NCBI RefSeq assembly: GCF_000003815.2
Contig: NC_049979.1
Location: 30,324,620-30,388,619, forward strand
Length of the DNA stretch: 64,000 nt
Source of the DNA: Branchiostoma floridae
Lineage: Eukaryota > Chordata > Leptocardii > Amphioxiformes > Branchiostomatidae
Direction: 5' to 3'
In this document: in pieces, positions 11,540 through 22,671 of the stretch
Numbering within the stretch: the first letter of the stretch is position 1
Layout of the letters: each line of letters opens with the position of its first letter
Program-made: the position numbers and the translations under genes
The notes under the pieces: generated by a model
What the model saw: only the letters and a program-made list of their open reading frames with translations
What the model was told of the DNA's origin: nothing
The model's database searches: none

Positions 11540-12195
11540 CCCTATCCAGATTGGGCTTTTTCAGCATTCCCTAGACTTTGTCATTCGTTCCCCCTTCTTA
11601 TTTTCAAAACGGCTTACTGTACAATCACCAAATTTGTAGGGGGTGTTATGCTCGTCAAGTTTTATAATTGTTAGATTTTTTTACATCTTTATGATCTAAT
11701 ATAACGTAATTATGACGTCATTAATATTTTTTTGGCTAAAACGGGGAATTCCCATAATACCTAGATATCTCACTCAAAAAGTACCAATAAAGGCTTCTTA
11801 TCAATATTGCCATGACGTGTTATTATAATTTCAGAAGTTAACGCAACGACGTCAAAATGACGCCAAATGACGTCATATGTATTTTAGCTATCCGCCATCT
11901 TGGATTATCAACCTTTGTTGTCTTAAGATACATTTTTTTTCCAACATGTAACGCTAAAACCCCATGAAAATGGATTGAAAACGTTCACATGAATGTTTTC
12001 CGTAAGAAAGTATCAAGTAGGGATAAAATCCGAGTGAAAATAGGCAGGCTATACTTTTCATGATGATATTGGCGGCCATCCTAGATTTTGGGCAATTGCA
12101 TCATCTCATTACCATAATTCATGAATATTATATTATAAATGTCCAACTAAGATGTGTTAGACATTGAAGATATATTAAAAGAAGTTTAGTTTAGC
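11540..12195 (+). mobile_element. TTAA-2 element, right part missing
   Basis: TTAA at 11536-11539, then CCCTATCCAGATTGGG. It follows the TTAA-2 layout (tacgatcacc-like box, CRE motifs, ccgccatcttggat near 11890, 'gaagtttagtttag') and stops before the X-box at about 12195. The right terminal repeat is absent. Confidence 0.8.
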
Positions 12196-12409
12196 TGTCT
12201 CTACCTTGTTTTGATTTCATTGTGGTAATATTGTTTCATATTGCACCATGTTATTACATGTGTGCCTTAGTCTCTTGGCTGTTTCCAACACATGAGGGAG
12301 TTTGTTGGGGGCCTTAGCTAAGTATTTTTTGGTGCTCCATGGTCGCTTATGACCTCTGATTCGTACAGTTATCCATGAAGTATACTAGCTTATTATGCCT
12401 TCGAATTTG

Positions 12410-12640
12410 TAACTACCGGGTAATTTTTTCCGAATTAAAAACGTTTTAATAAACGTTTGAATATATTTCATCACCTATTGCGATTATTTGCTGTCAAAAG
12501 GTTTGTTTTTTTATTCAAGGTGGTTGATCTAAGATGATGGAGCCTAATGAATATCTTAGATATGTATGACGTCACTTTTATCATGGCCAGAATTATTTGA
12601 TTATAATTGACATTAACATTAACGAAAACAATTACAAAAC
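12410..12640 (+). mobile_element. Short TTAA-1 internal fragment
   Basis: Matches the middle of TTAA-1 (taactaccgggta, 'cacctattgcgattatttg', ttcaaggtggttgat, tatgacgtcac). It has no ends. Confidence 0.55.
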
Positions 12641-12716
12641 TTGTTAATATACCATTTCGACTAATAAGACGCTTTAATCTAGATGTTATGGCCTTTTAAT
12701 TCTGAAATAAACTTAC

Positions 12717-12777
12717 CTCAAATCATCTTGTCAAAGTAAGAGTTGTTAAAGCTCTTCCTTAACTTGAACAGGCAATG
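12717..12777 (-). CDS. Candidate 3' exon of HMBOX-like copy 1
   Basis: A 61-bp exon candidate with strong signals on the minus strand: a T/C-rich tract ending CCCTACAG before it and GAG/GTAAGT after it. Joined in phase 1 to the POU-like exon at 13333-13538 it would read ALPVQVKEEL and then a stop, leaving a spliced 3' untranslated exon. A short acidic end with a VKEE (sumoylation-type) motif is common in transcription factors. In frame 1 it reads 19 residues to a different stop. No homeodomain exon was found between it and the POU-like exon. The assignment rests on splice signals and phase only. Confidence 0.4.
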
Positions 12778-13332
12778 CTGTAGGGAAAAAAATACGTATT
12801 AACAATGCAGAACCTCCCACGGTTAGTTAACCAAATACATGGCTGACACATATCCGTCGTGAGCTTTCTTAGGTTATGGTTGAGAGTCTGTCTTTCGTAA
12901 GCTGTAATTGGCACCAAGTTGGTTAGATGGCTCTGACCCTGAAATCGTTTCTATCATTGAAGAAAACATGTAGAGCAAAGTTTCTCTTTAACCAAAACCA
13001 TAGCAATCGTTACACACCAAACAATTGGACTTTTATGCTTTATACCTATCACAGAATTTTCATTATAAACCTTAAACGACATGTATAACTCGCTCGCTAA
13101 CTTGCATAACTTGACTCTACGACAAAAGTCATCAGTCCATTGCCATTCTTGAAGAAAGAGTGTGCCCTGTCACAATTGGCTATACCCAATTTCTTTTTTC
13201 AAGTTGATTTACGTGAGGTTTTCTGCTTTACGAGCCTAATTGCTACAAAATTGGCACTAAATGTGTTTAAACGTTTTGATGTCCAGAATAATTGAATAGA
13301 AAGACGAGCTGAGATAATAAACTGTGTAAAAC
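12778..13332 (-). other. Proposed intron of HMBOX-like copy 1, no homeodomain seen
   Basis: I read this interval in the minus-strand frames for the expected homeodomain start (KW..., ETYF, REEL.RVCN) and found none. In copy 2 the POU-like and homeodomain exons are about 1.0 kb apart. Confidence 0.45.
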
Positions 13333-13538
13333 CTTGTTTGGTTTGCTTCTGTTCCAGGTACCAGGTATAGAGAGCTCTTCTCTTTCCACTGTTCAGGCCA
13401 CGTCCATGATTAAGGAACTTTGAAAAAGAGCTTTGGCTGGTGCCGATATCTGCCGCCACTGCTTCTTGACAGACGTCATTTGTTACGAGAAATGCCTTAA
13501 TTTCTGCATTTAGTTCCATCTTATCTGTGATATTTTTC
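13333..13538 (-). CDS. POU-like DNA-binding exon of HMBOX-like copy 1
   Basis: A 206-bp exon. Acceptor TTCTTCTATCAG/G; donor CAAG/GTTTTA, a weak donor but in exactly the position of the good donor of copy 2, whose exon is also 206 bp. The protein reads KNITDKMELNAEIKAFL..., then QEAVAADIGTSQSSFSKFL and GLNSGKRRALYTWYLEQK. This is the POU-specific-like domain of the HNF class: an N-terminal helix, the EAVA..IG.S.S recognition-type helix and the KR.ALYTWY ending shared with HNF1 and HMBOX1. It would bind DNA in the nucleus together with a homeodomain. The upstream phase is 2 and the downstream phase 1. Confidence 0.85.
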
Positions 13539-13668
13539 CTGATAGAAGAAAGCAATTAAATTACGTGATTTATAACATAGAAAAAATTCTATATATGTTA
13601 AGATCGGAGTGTTTCTGTAATAGTAGAAGTGATCCTTAATTATTCCCAACACAAGACATTTTACGTAC

Positions 13669-13739
13669 CTTTTTTTAAGGACAATTTTCAGGTCTTTTAA
13701 AGGAATGGACAACCTCTTCACAATCGCAGGAGTAGATAA
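13669..13739 (-). CDS. Candidate linker exon of HMBOX-like copy 1
   Basis: Good donor AAAAG/GTACGT on the minus strand; it ends in phase 2, as the POU-like exon requires, giving ...DLKIVLKKR joined to KNITDKM. The acceptor is uncertain: GCAAG/TTA fits phase 0, and ATAG/C is an alternative. The encoded piece is short and basic (VKRLSIPLKDLKIVLKKR). No counterpart was seen in copy 2, so this may be specific to copy 1 or a chance frame. Confidence 0.4.
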
Positions 13740-14014
13740 CTTGCTATGGATCGTCCAATTATCAAAATAATATAGAGTTGATATGTCTAAAATTTGGATG
13801 CTTCAAATTTCCGTTGTTGAAAATTACAGTCTAACTTTTATTCTAATAACAGCTTATTTTATTTGTCATAACTGTATCAATTTTAAGTTTCTGTTCCACA
13901 CACTTCGTTATTGTTGTTTGGATTTTTACGTTGATGTGTAATGAATGCTACACATTAAACCAAATCGCATATATATTACAAGAAAGCAATGTCCTACTTC
14001 ATCATCCTGTCCAC

Positions 14015-14142
14015 CTGTTTCGTCAAATCATCCTCTGCAGTTTTACCAAAGACCGGGTTTTCAGCATCTTCCTTCTCCTCTGATGTAACCACTGTCAATA
14101 GATTTTCATGATGTTTCTTATTTTGGGCTTTAAGATAGTCAC
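14015..14142 (-). CDS. Candidate acidic linker exon of HMBOX-like copy 1
   Basis: Strong acceptor (TTTTCTTGAATCTTCCTTAG/GT) and a possible donor ACAG/GTGGAC. It starts in phase 1, matching the end of the second HNF1_N-like exon, and reads DYLKAQNKKHHENLL, SEEKEDAENPVFGKT and AEDDLTKQ. Without the donor the frame continues VDRMMK and stops. The residues ahead of the POU-like part of HMBOX1 are also acidic. Copy 2 has a likely counterpart at 34634-34742 in the same phase with a shared E.VEN-like / FGK segment. Confidence 0.6.
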
Positions 14143-14499
14143 CTAAGGAAGATTCAAGAAAAGGAGTGAAAACCCTGATAAGCATTGGTACACGCTGCAC
14201 ATTTACATAGCAATGGAAAATGCAGAACCAGAAGTGTGAGGGAAGTCTTTCTATTATGTGTATACATGTTACACGTGAAGAGAAAAAGCAATATGTTAAA
14301 AGAGAGAACTGACAATAGAAAACACATCATAGATATATATATATAAGCTGTAAACTGCTTGGCAAATATTCTGAAACTTTTCAGAACGGTCAATCCTAGA
14401 GGGGATGGGCTTTGACGCCAAGTGCTGGAACTCTCAAACGACTCATCATATGATAAGGAAATTTACAGAGAATAATAGACACATAGTATGTTAAGACTT

Positions 14500-14818
14500 T
14501 CTATGAGGAATTTGACGTCATAAAATTTTCGCAACACATGATTCCATAATAAAATAAAGATTAAAACATTATTTGATGAAGAAATACCTGGTAGTTACAA
14601 CTTATCATAAGCTAGCTCTTCTTTATTTGGTCTTATGGTTCGCCGTTTGGGATTTTGACCGATGACGTCATTAGATTATAATAATACGTCATGGCAATAT
14701 GAAAAAAGGGGAAATTTCTCATACGTTTTTAAGTAGTTTCCGATTTAGTTTTAGGAACACTTTCCATTTTAAGTTCTAGCTCTAGCCTTAAAGCCCCCCC
14801 CCCCGTCTAAATAGGGTT
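14500..14818 (-). mobile_element. Degenerate TTAA-1 element, minus orientation
   Basis: Contains tacctggtagttacaa, a decayed YY1-like box, gatgacgtcatt and the end '(c)11 gtctaaatagggtt'. The TTAA is mutated to TTTG. It is an old copy in an intron of HMBOX-like copy 1. Confidence 0.65.
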
Positions 14819-15078
14819 TGCTAGGGTCAACGATTTTTTAAGGCTGCAAAATTCTAATCACGGTTGATCTATGCTATGAATTTTTGATACTTACTGAAAT
14901 TTTATTTATAACGTTCAACACAAACCTGCTGTTAACATCTTTAAGATATAAAGAAAGGCTCATACAAGTAGCTGAATAGTGCGGTAGCTTGTAAATGGCT
15001 TTATAGAGGTCACGATGTCAAAATAGAAAACGTTCGGCTACAGTAAGTTACGTAAGTTGCAGTTTTATTCATTTATAC

Positions 15079-15254
15079 CGTCGATATCGGTGTTTCTGTT
15101 CTCCTGCATGCTGCATATGATGTGTAAGATGCTGCATTCTGACAGCCCAGTCTCCATAAGACTCTGATGAATTGACAACTGACGGGTCAGCAGGATTAGT
15201 TGCTCATATGTGAATACCAACTGTGGTCCGGTTCGTAAAACGGGCAGTTTGTCC
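15079..15254 (-). CDS. Second HNF1_N-like dimerisation exon of HMBOX-like copy 1
   Basis: A 176-bp exon. Acceptor CTGTTGCAG/G, donor GACG/GTATAA. It reads DKLPVLRTGP, then YEQLILLTRQLSIHQSL, ETGLSECSILHIICSMQ and NTDIDG. The EQ..LL.R......TG......I...M pattern is that of the HNF1 dimerisation domain, and it repeats the pattern of the preceding exon (19338-19508). Phase 2 at its start fits that exon and phase 1 at its end fits 14015-14142. If unspliced at the 3' side, the frame ends shortly after at NE-stop. The match to 36902-37083 in copy 2 (182 bp, two extra codons) is very close. Confidence 0.7.
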
Positions 15255-15338
15255 CTGCAACAGCATGGAATTTTAATGGGAAAAAGAAATTAAACAATGC
15301 AGATATCAAAGATGCAAGTAAAATATGCAAAATTTTAA

Positions 15339-16346
15339 CAATCCCGACTGGGGCTGGGGGGCAGAAAAGTACCCGCGCCAACTTTGACGTCCTATAGCTT
15401 CCAAACGGCTTGTACTAAAACAACAAAATTTGGTGACTTTTCCTAAAATATTGCTGGCAACAATTTACAAAAAATAGTCTCAGTTTATAATTTTTGTGTT
15501 GCCATGGCAACGGGTTTCTGAAAGGCAAATTTGCCCCAAATCACTAATTTTACTTTAAACAATGGGATTTTAAGATTTTTAAAAGAAACTATACTACTTC
15601 TCATATGTCTTTAATATGTTACATATCTTAATGTGACATTTATAATAACATATTCAAAAGTTATGCTAATGAGATGACGTAATCGGCCAAAATCCTAGGT
15701 GGCCGACAATATCATGATGAAAAATACAACCAGCTTATTTTTACTCGGATTTCATCACTACTTGGTATTTTCTTACAGAAAACATTCATGTGAACGTTCT
15801 CCATCCATTTTCAAAGCTTTTAGCATTATATGTTGAAACAGATGTATCTTAAGACATTTAAGGTTGATAATCCAAGATGGCGGATAGCAAAAACACAGAT
15901 GACGTCATTTCATGACGTCATATTTGACGTCGTTGCGTCGGCTTTTGACAACAGAAGTCCTATTATACTTAAATATTGATATTAAGAAACCTTTATTCTT
16001 ACCCTTTTATGTGAAAAAAATCAATGACGTCATAATAACGTCATATTCCTAACTTCACTCTTGTGAAAACGAGTACCGAACTTTTTGTGAAATATTTAGG
16101 TGTTATGACAATTCCCCGTTTTAGCTAAAAAAAATCAATTAATGACGATATCTTTGCGTCCTATTACACCATTATTATATAAACATTTCAGGAATTATAA
16201 AACTTGACGAGCATATCAACTCCTGAAAATTTGGTATTCGTGAAGTAAGCCGTTTTGCAATTACGAAGGGAGGGCCAAATGACCACAACCCCCCCCCCCC
16301 CCCTACCCTGGCCAGGGAAAGACTAAAAAGCCCAGTCTGGATATGG
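15339..16346 (-). mobile_element. TTAA-2 MITE, minus orientation
   Basis: 1008 bp between TTAA 15335-15338 and 16347-16350. The right end CCCAGTCTGGATATGG is well kept; the left end is worn (AATCCCGACTGGGG). Perfect X-box at 15498-15511, taatccaagatggcgg near 15869, paired CRE motifs near 15898-15925, and a run of 18 C near 16290. It sits between the two HNF1_N-like exons of copy 1. Confidence 0.83.
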
Positions 16347-16350
16347 TTAA

Positions 16351-17015
16351 AAGGCACAGAACAATAAAAGACTATCATCTGCCAGGATGTCAGTTGCTAA
16401 ATTAACTCCCCACATCCTCACAACACCATAAAAAGATTAGACCCTGCAGGAGATCTCTACCCGCCTGGCTACAAGAACAATGGCTTTGTATTACAGCAGA
16501 CGACAGGAAGAGATTTACATATTACAAAAGTCCTGTCCACAAATGTTTCAAGAAATCATTTTCAGACACAGAAAAAAGTCCCAGATACTGCAAGCATAAA
16601 ATTCAATGCAGTGCAGTTCAGGCTTTAACAGTTTCTTTTCACACAAGAGCTCGGGAGTTATGTTGTATCAGGGCCTTCAGATTTAAATCCTTCTTTGAAC
16701 AGCCCCTGTCAAGGTTGGACTACTTATATTTTGCAACTAGCATTAATAGCTAGCATGGCTTATGGTAAATTTTATAGTTGGTATGAAAAACAGACCAGTG
16801 CAAATTGGGGCTTTGTAGCACTGTACAAGTTTTGTGTTAATTTGCCTAAAATACACTTCAAGGCAGGCAATGCTTTATAATTTTTGTCGAGCTGGCTTTT
16901 GAAGCAATGCTGAATTGTTTGTAGCCATACTTCATTACTTTACATGTTCAAGACTACTACCTTATAATCATTTCAAAGCTGTATTGAAGAGTAACTCTAA
17001 TTCTTACTAAATGTT
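16351..17015. other. Intron-like stretch, nothing recognised
   Basis: No exon, RNA gene or known repeat is seen. It is between exons of HMBOX-like copy 1. Confidence 0.45.
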
Positions 17016-17019
17016 ATTA

Positions 17020-17150
17020 GCCTGCCTCCACTGATGTGAACACCATGGTGTTCGGGACCAGACCGCGAGCTTGTAGTTACGTTAGCCGAATGTATGGGGA
17101 GATTTTAGAGACCAATCGTTAGGATGTGTGTTTTGGGAGGTTTTAATAGG
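17020..17150. repeat. Dispersed repeat shared with 40480-40600
   Basis: 'gatgtgaac', 'agttacgttagccgaat' and 'ggg.g.ttttatag' occur in the same order here and at 40480-40600. No ends or coding sequence identify the class. Confidence 0.5.
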
Positions 17151-17302
17151 ATCAAAATCAACAATACCCATTAACATAGATAAAACAGCCTGTCAGATGG
17201 TCCAGTAGGAGTGAGGTAATTCTCGATTTGATTATTACCAATCAGAAACCATTTAATTTTAATTCCCATGATATTAAAACAACGGCTAAAGTTTTCTCTT
17301 AA

Positions 17303-18256
17303 CCCTATTCAGACCGGGGGCGGGGGGGGGGCTTTTGAGGCCCGCGCCAACTTCGATTTCCTATAACGCGAGAACGCCTTACGCTAAAGCCACCAAATTT
17401 GGTGAGTTTTCCTAAAATATTGTTGGCAACAATTTTTCGAAGTTTGACAAATTTTCAATTTTTTTCGTGTTGCCATGGCAACCGTTTGCTGACAGGCAGT
17501 TTTGCCCAAAATCACTATTTTTACTTCTAACAATGTATTTTTCACATTTATTTGCTATATTACTGCTATTTTGTTAAATAAATAAAATCTTATATTATTT
17601 AGCATATCTTTCATAATTATATATGCATAAATTATGCTAGTTTGATGACATCATCAGCCTAAAATCCAAGATGGCGGACCGTATGGCCAGATCAAGAATA
17701 ACAAGCTAATTATCCCTTAAAATTTGTAACTATCTTGTATTTTTTCATCAAAAACCATCTAAATGAATGAATTAAGTCTTTTTCCATTGCCCTTTGTGAT
17801 TATTTGTTGCAAAAAAAAATTGTTTTAAAAATTCAAGGTAGTGGATATAATATGGCGGAGCCTAACTCGTATCTTAGATGTGCATGACGTCATTTTATGA
17901 CGTCATTATGACGTCATCGATGTTGCTATTGGCAATACAAGTCGTAATAAACATTATTATTCTGTTATCTGCACTAGTTGTTACATTTTTGTAGTATAAC
18001 TTGAAGTTGTCTGAGAATCCTTTTTTTCATGGCTCCGGCCAATATAATAAAATTGATGACGTCATAATTACGTCATCTTACGTCAACGTAACGTCAAACG
18101 TCGAATACTAATCAAATATTATGTCGATATTAAGTCCTAAAAATTTGGTGGCCCTACGGCACGTCGTTCAATAGTAAGACTTAAAAGTGGAGGGCCTCAA
18201 AAGCCCCCCCCCCCCCTCGGTCCAGGGATGACCAAAAAAGCCCGGTCTGAATAGGG
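17303..18256 (+). mobile_element. Intact TTAA-1 piggyBac-like MITE
   Basis: 954 bp between TTAA 17299-17302 and 18257-18260. Ends CCCTATTCAGACCGGG and CCCGGTCTGAATAGGG are perfect inverses. Order inside: G run, gcccgcgccaac, attgttggcaacaat, perfect X-box 17469-17482, aaaatccaagatggcgga near 17661, CRE motifs near 17885-17915 and 18055-18075, and a C run. It is the best reference copy of TTAA-1 here. Confidence 0.9.
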
Positions 18257-18359
18257 TTAAACTCCCCGAAAAAGACTAGAGCTAGAGTTTTTTTAATGAA
18301 TTCTGCAATTAAACACACTACTGATGAAGAAAAGATTCATCCCGGATTGACGTTATTAA

Positions 18360-19290
18360 CCCTTAAGACCGGTTTTTTGTCAACCTTGGACGGGGAGCGT
18401 CTTTTATGGCCCTCCACTTCTAAGTCCTGTCACTTTAAACGAAATGTCATAAAACCACCCAGGTTGTAGGAATGATCTATACTAGGGCTTGGTACCGGTA
18501 CAGAAACATTAGGTCCAGGTCCGTTTCAGGTCAAGAGGATCAGGCCCGGGACCGGACCTAAACCAGGACCTGATTCAGTATGTGAAAACTTGTGAATGAA
18601 CAAAATTCAAAACAATGGTCCATTTCACTAGGAAGAAATCTGTTTGTGGCGTATTCGACTTCAACTGGCGTTTTAAACCATAAAGGGCTAACTGCGTCTT
18701 TATGATTAGTTGTAAATCTTGGTAGAAAATACTATTGACTTAACGCCCTCTTTGCTCTTGTTATATTCTTCGACCGGTAAGTCCCAAAATGTGATCATAT
18801 AATCTGTTCATTTTCCAATAGGTCCCACATCCGGTCCACCAAATTTTTCAGGTCCGGTTTTTCCGGAAAGGTTCAATAAGAAATACCTAAACTATACATA
18901 ATATCTGAAGACATTTCAAAATGGTACCATTGTGATGTCCTATGACGTAATTATGACGTTAGCATTTTGGTTGTATTGGATGTACCCATGAAAAAGGATA
19001 TTCCCAGAAAACTTTTAAGGTATGCTAGAAAAGTGCAGATAACAGAATGATGATGTTTGATACAATTTGTGTTGCCAATAGCGATATCAATGACGTCAAA
19101 ATGACGTTATAAAATTACGTCATGCACATCTTAAATACCAGTTTGGCTCTGCCATGTTGTATCCACAACGTTGAATTTTCAAAATACTTTTTAATGCAAC
19201 AAATAATCGCTAAAGTTAATGGAAATAGACTAAAAACGTTCATTTAAATATTTTTCCAATATGGTAAAATATTACTATGATCATTTTATT
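18360..19290 (-). mobile_element. TTAA-1 remnant, minus orientation, interrupted
   Basis: Starts TTAA (18356-18359) plus CCCTTAAGACCGG and the 'ccctccacttctaagtcc' of a TTAA-1 right end. About 400 bp of unrelated DNA (18475-18880, rich in ggtccggt and accggac, beginning tagggcttggtaccggtac) splits it. The family resumes with CRE motifs near 18940 and 19085 and fades near 19290. Confidence 0.65.
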
Positions 19291-19337
19291 TGACATTGTT
19301 AACGAACTTCTGTGATCAACGTTGATAAGCAGCATAC

Positions 19338-19508
19338 CTTAGATAAAGACTTTGCTGCATGGTGTAGAGGGCTTGAAACATGTTGTCCCAATGCAGGCCC
19401 GTTTGCTGAAGTCTCTCACCAATGGACATTAGACGTGTCAGTAGGTCGAACTGCTCAAGGCTAAACCGCGGCTCCATTTGATTTATTCTGCCCTCAGTCA
19501 TAATACTC
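19338..19508 (-). CDS. First coding exon of HMBOX-like copy 1 (HNF1_N-like dimerisation domain)
   Basis: A 171-bp exon, the same length as its counterpart at 37721-37891. Acceptor TATTTGTCCCAG/G, donor TAAG/GTATGC in phase 2. Translation starts at ATG 19501 and reads MTEGRINQ, then MEPRFSLEQFDLLTRLM, QQTGL and FQALYTMQQS. Vertebrate HMBOX1 has EPRFTIEQIDLL in its N-terminal HNF1-type dimerisation domain, so this is the best family match in the window. The acceptor seven bases upstream of the ATG implies at least one non-coding 5' exon further upstream. The product would be a nuclear transcription factor that dimerises through this helix. Confidence 0.82.
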
Positions 19509-19699
19509 CTGGGACAAATATTGTCATTAAAACATTTGCCTGCTGCTCATTTTTTTTGGTCATTAACCTGCTATTCTATTGCGTACGGGTGTAAAATCCA
19601 CATTACTAGATCTATAGAACACAGGGCTTTTTACGCAAGAAATCAGTCTGCTTTGTCAGTATTTTCACGGTAGATAACGTACAGTTGCCTTTCCCATAT

Positions 19700-20010
19700 A
19701 CCTGCGCAACTCAACTTTCATTATGTGCACAGGATGTACAAGTAACTTAAATGCTGTGTTGGCGGCGAAAAGCCCTTGGGAACAAATAAAAAGACCATTG
19801 TGCTTTCAAATTTTCTTTTACCCATTCCATATGCAGATGCACAAATTTAGTCCAGCTCGTAAACTGTCTCATCCTGGGAAAGGACTGAAAAGTCAGCGCC
19901 TCTCCATCAGACTGGAAGGAAACACACCAGTCACGGACCACTTCAGCTTGCCGGACCACAGCATGATGAATTTCTTGGTATAAAGAATCTGCATTACGTT
20001 GACATTATCC
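19700..20010 (+). pseudogene. Possible Penelope-like (GIY-YIG) C-terminal fragment
   Basis: The plus-strand frame 19723-19983 contains RLSIRLEGNTPVTDHFSLP followed by DHS. This resembles the late part of the GIY-YIG nuclease of Penelope-like elements (H..SI...NTPV..HF...H). The YIGET-type start is not visible and there is no complete domain. It could also be another retroelement. Confidence 0.4.
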
Positions 20011-20019
20011 CAAGATATA

Positions 20020-21202
20020 TTTCTTTTTGATACACCAACTGTCCAGCCCAAAATGGCTTAACGGAGAATCCCGGAAATCATATTAGCGGAGATTGGGATT
20101 AGAAAAGAAGAGCTCGTCGAGACCGGCAAGAGAAAGATATATCAAATTATTTTAGGATAAAAAAGAAACTGCACTCCCTCGATGTTACTGAATAATGGTA
20201 GAGGAATCTGACTGAAACGTCTGAACCGTTCCAAAGTCATATTCAGCTGTATAAGTAATTCTTGATAGACCTACATATGGCACATTTCCATATTAGAATG
20301 ACACAACTAATCTCGCAAGAACCGGTAACTATCTACTGTTGTTGACGAATGCAACATATTGCTCATAATAGTCATCGTGTTGTCGGGCTTAAACCGTAGA
20401 ATTCTACTAATCAGTCAGAGTTTTATTTAGACATTTGCTTGACGTAAGAATTTTTAGTTCATTGCAATGAATACCTTATCTTAAAGAAAATTGTAAATGA
20501 AGAATCCCACATAACTACTTACCTATCCATACGGAAATCACCTAGAGCATTAACATATACGAAAAAAAGTTAACAGCAGAGATTCTGACTTGGTACTGAG
20601 GTTGGCTGTATAATGGTTTCTTTTTCGATTATTAAACAAGACATCAAATAGAAATAGTATTTAACCAAGGTATGAAATCTTGTAACACTTGTTCGTGAAT
20701 TTGGTAAAATTTGCATTCTGACATAAAAACATAACTTGCTAAGGAATACCTAAAATGTCAAGTTTTTTTCAGCCTTTTTAACTTGTTCATAAATTCGATG
20801 TTTACATATTAAGTTATTTATATTTAGTAGTCACATGCTTTTTATAGTAATCTTTGATATACTTCGTAAAAAATAAGACTGATACCCAAGGGTTAATGTG
20901 CTCCTAAAGATACAGTTGTCTGCATATTCTAGAGCTAAACTCATTTGTTTTAAGAAACAAAACAAAAAAGAACCAACCGAAAAAGGTATGCCAAAAAAGA
21001 CAGCACTCTGCACTTTGAGTCGTGTCGATGCTAAGTCGACCTTTCATACTTTGGCAGTTGGTTGCCCTTTCTGTACCTTTTGTTGCAGTCATACATATCA
21101 TTATGACGTTACGCAAACCAACCGTGAAAGATCACGCCCAGTCTGTGCGTCACAGATGTTGAGTCTGCTGCTAGACCATGTTATGTATTGTGCAAGTATG
21201 CT
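20020..21202. other. Stretch without recognised gene
   Basis: AT-rich. Open frames on both strands near 20830-21200 overlap each other and have no recognisable domain. This may be 5' flank of HMBOX-like copy 1. Confidence 0.4.
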
Positions 21203-21206
21203 TTAA

Positions 21207-22064
21207 CCCTATTCAGAACGGGCTTTTTTGGTCCTTCATGGACGGGGGGGGGTGCTTTTGAGGTCCTCCACTTCTAAGTCCAATAACTCCAACAGGACGT
21301 GCCGTAGGGCCACCAAATTTTTAGGACATGATGACGTGATCAATTTGATTATATTGGCCGGATCCAAGAAAAAAGGGTATTCTCAGGAAACTTCAAGTTA
21401 TGCTACAAACATGTAACCACAAGTGCAGATAACAGAATAATAATGTTTTTACGACTTGTGTTACCAATGGCAACATCAATGAAGTCAAAATGACGTTATT
21501 AAATGGCATCATACACATCTAAGATACGAGTTGGGCTCCGCCATATTATATCCACCATCTTGAATTTTTAAAAATACTTTTTTTTTTCAACAAATTGTCA
21601 CAAAAGGCAATGGAAATACACTAAATTCATTCATTTAGATGGTTTTTGATGAAAAAATACCAGGTAGTTACAAATTTTAAGGGATAATTAGCTTGTTATT
21701 CTTGATCTGGCCATACGGTCCGCCATCTTGGATTTTGGGCTGATGATGTCATCAAATTAGCATACTTTATGCAAATATAATTATGGAAGATATGCTAAGT
21801 TATATAAGATTTTATTTATGTAACAAAATGGCAGTAAAATAGGTAATAAATGTGAAAAATACAATGTCAGAACCAAGAACTGTGATTTTGGGCAAAAATG
21901 CCTGTCAACAAACAAAACATGGAAAATTTGTCAATATTCGTTAAATTGTTGCCAACAATATTTTAGGAAAACACACTAAATTTGGTGGCTTTAGCGTAAG
22001 CCGTTCTGGCGTTATAGGACATCAAAGTTTGCGCAGGCCACAAAAGCCCCCCGTCTGAGTAGGA
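21207..22064 (-). mobile_element. TTAA-1 MITE, minus orientation
   Basis: 858 bp between TTAA 21203-21206 and 22065-22068. Left end CCCTATTCAGAACGGGC, right end CCGTCTGAGTAGGA (one change). It has CRE remnants, ccgccatcttggat near 21720, and a deleted X-box (only 'caaaacatgg' is left near 21915). Its right edge nearly abuts a LINE fragment. Confidence 0.85.
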
Positions 22065-22084
22065 TTAATCAAACTGTAACTCAC

Positions 22085-22455
22085 TCTCATGGCAGGGTAT
22101 TGTCGCTCTCTTTGAGGAACCCCTCCCTTGAACTGTTCCAGACTCTTCTGCATCTTGCAGTCTGTGGCCAGGTGGGGCCTAGGTGTTTCTGCAGGTTGTC
22201 TCTCCACCTGGTGCATGGCCTCCCTCTGCGTCTCCTCCATTCTCTGGGAGTCCACTCCGTGACTCGTAGCGTCCACCTGTTGTCTTGTAGCCTCGCTACG
22301 TGTCCTGCCCAGTGGTGTTTAGCTGTATTTACTGCTGTGATGATGTCTGTAACTCCCGTCTGGAGTCGGATCCAGGAGTTTCTTTTTCTGTCACGGAGTG
22401 TTATGCCTAGCATTACCCGTTCCATTTTCCTCTGAACAACTCGAAACTGTAACTA
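22085..22455 (-). pseudogene. C-terminal fragment of a LINE endonuclease/reverse transcriptase
   Basis: The minus frame reads VQRKMERVMLGITLRDRKR, WIRLQTGVTDII, WAGHVARLQDNRW, VTEWTPRE and RRGRPCTRWRDNL. This is the common end of RTE-type LINE polyproteins (MERAMLGI...R, W.GHVAR..D.RW, GRP..RW.D). Only the last ~115 residues remain, open without stops, so the insertion is 5'-truncated and fairly young. Confidence 0.85.
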
Positions 22456-22671
22456 TGTTCCAATATATATTGAAGTACCTCTGTCCCGCATTCTGCAATT
22501 TTTTCGCAAAAAGAGAGATTTTCTAAATGTCGAAAAATGACATTAAAACACGTTACATATGTAACTGACAAAGAAATTGACAGGTTAAGGAAAGATTGAT
22601 GTTGTTCGATATGCTTCAGTAGCCTTCTTTGCTAGTGTGTAAAAGTATTAAAAAAAGCTTAAATGGATTTA

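Noticed and set aside
18475-18880. hAT-type element starting tagggcttggtaccggtac
   Set aside because: No matching inverted end or target duplication found on the other side.
20830-21206. Open frames of ~100 codons on both strands as a host gene
   Set aside because: They overlap in antisense, lack domains and contain a low-complexity lysine-rich or phenylalanine-rich stretch.
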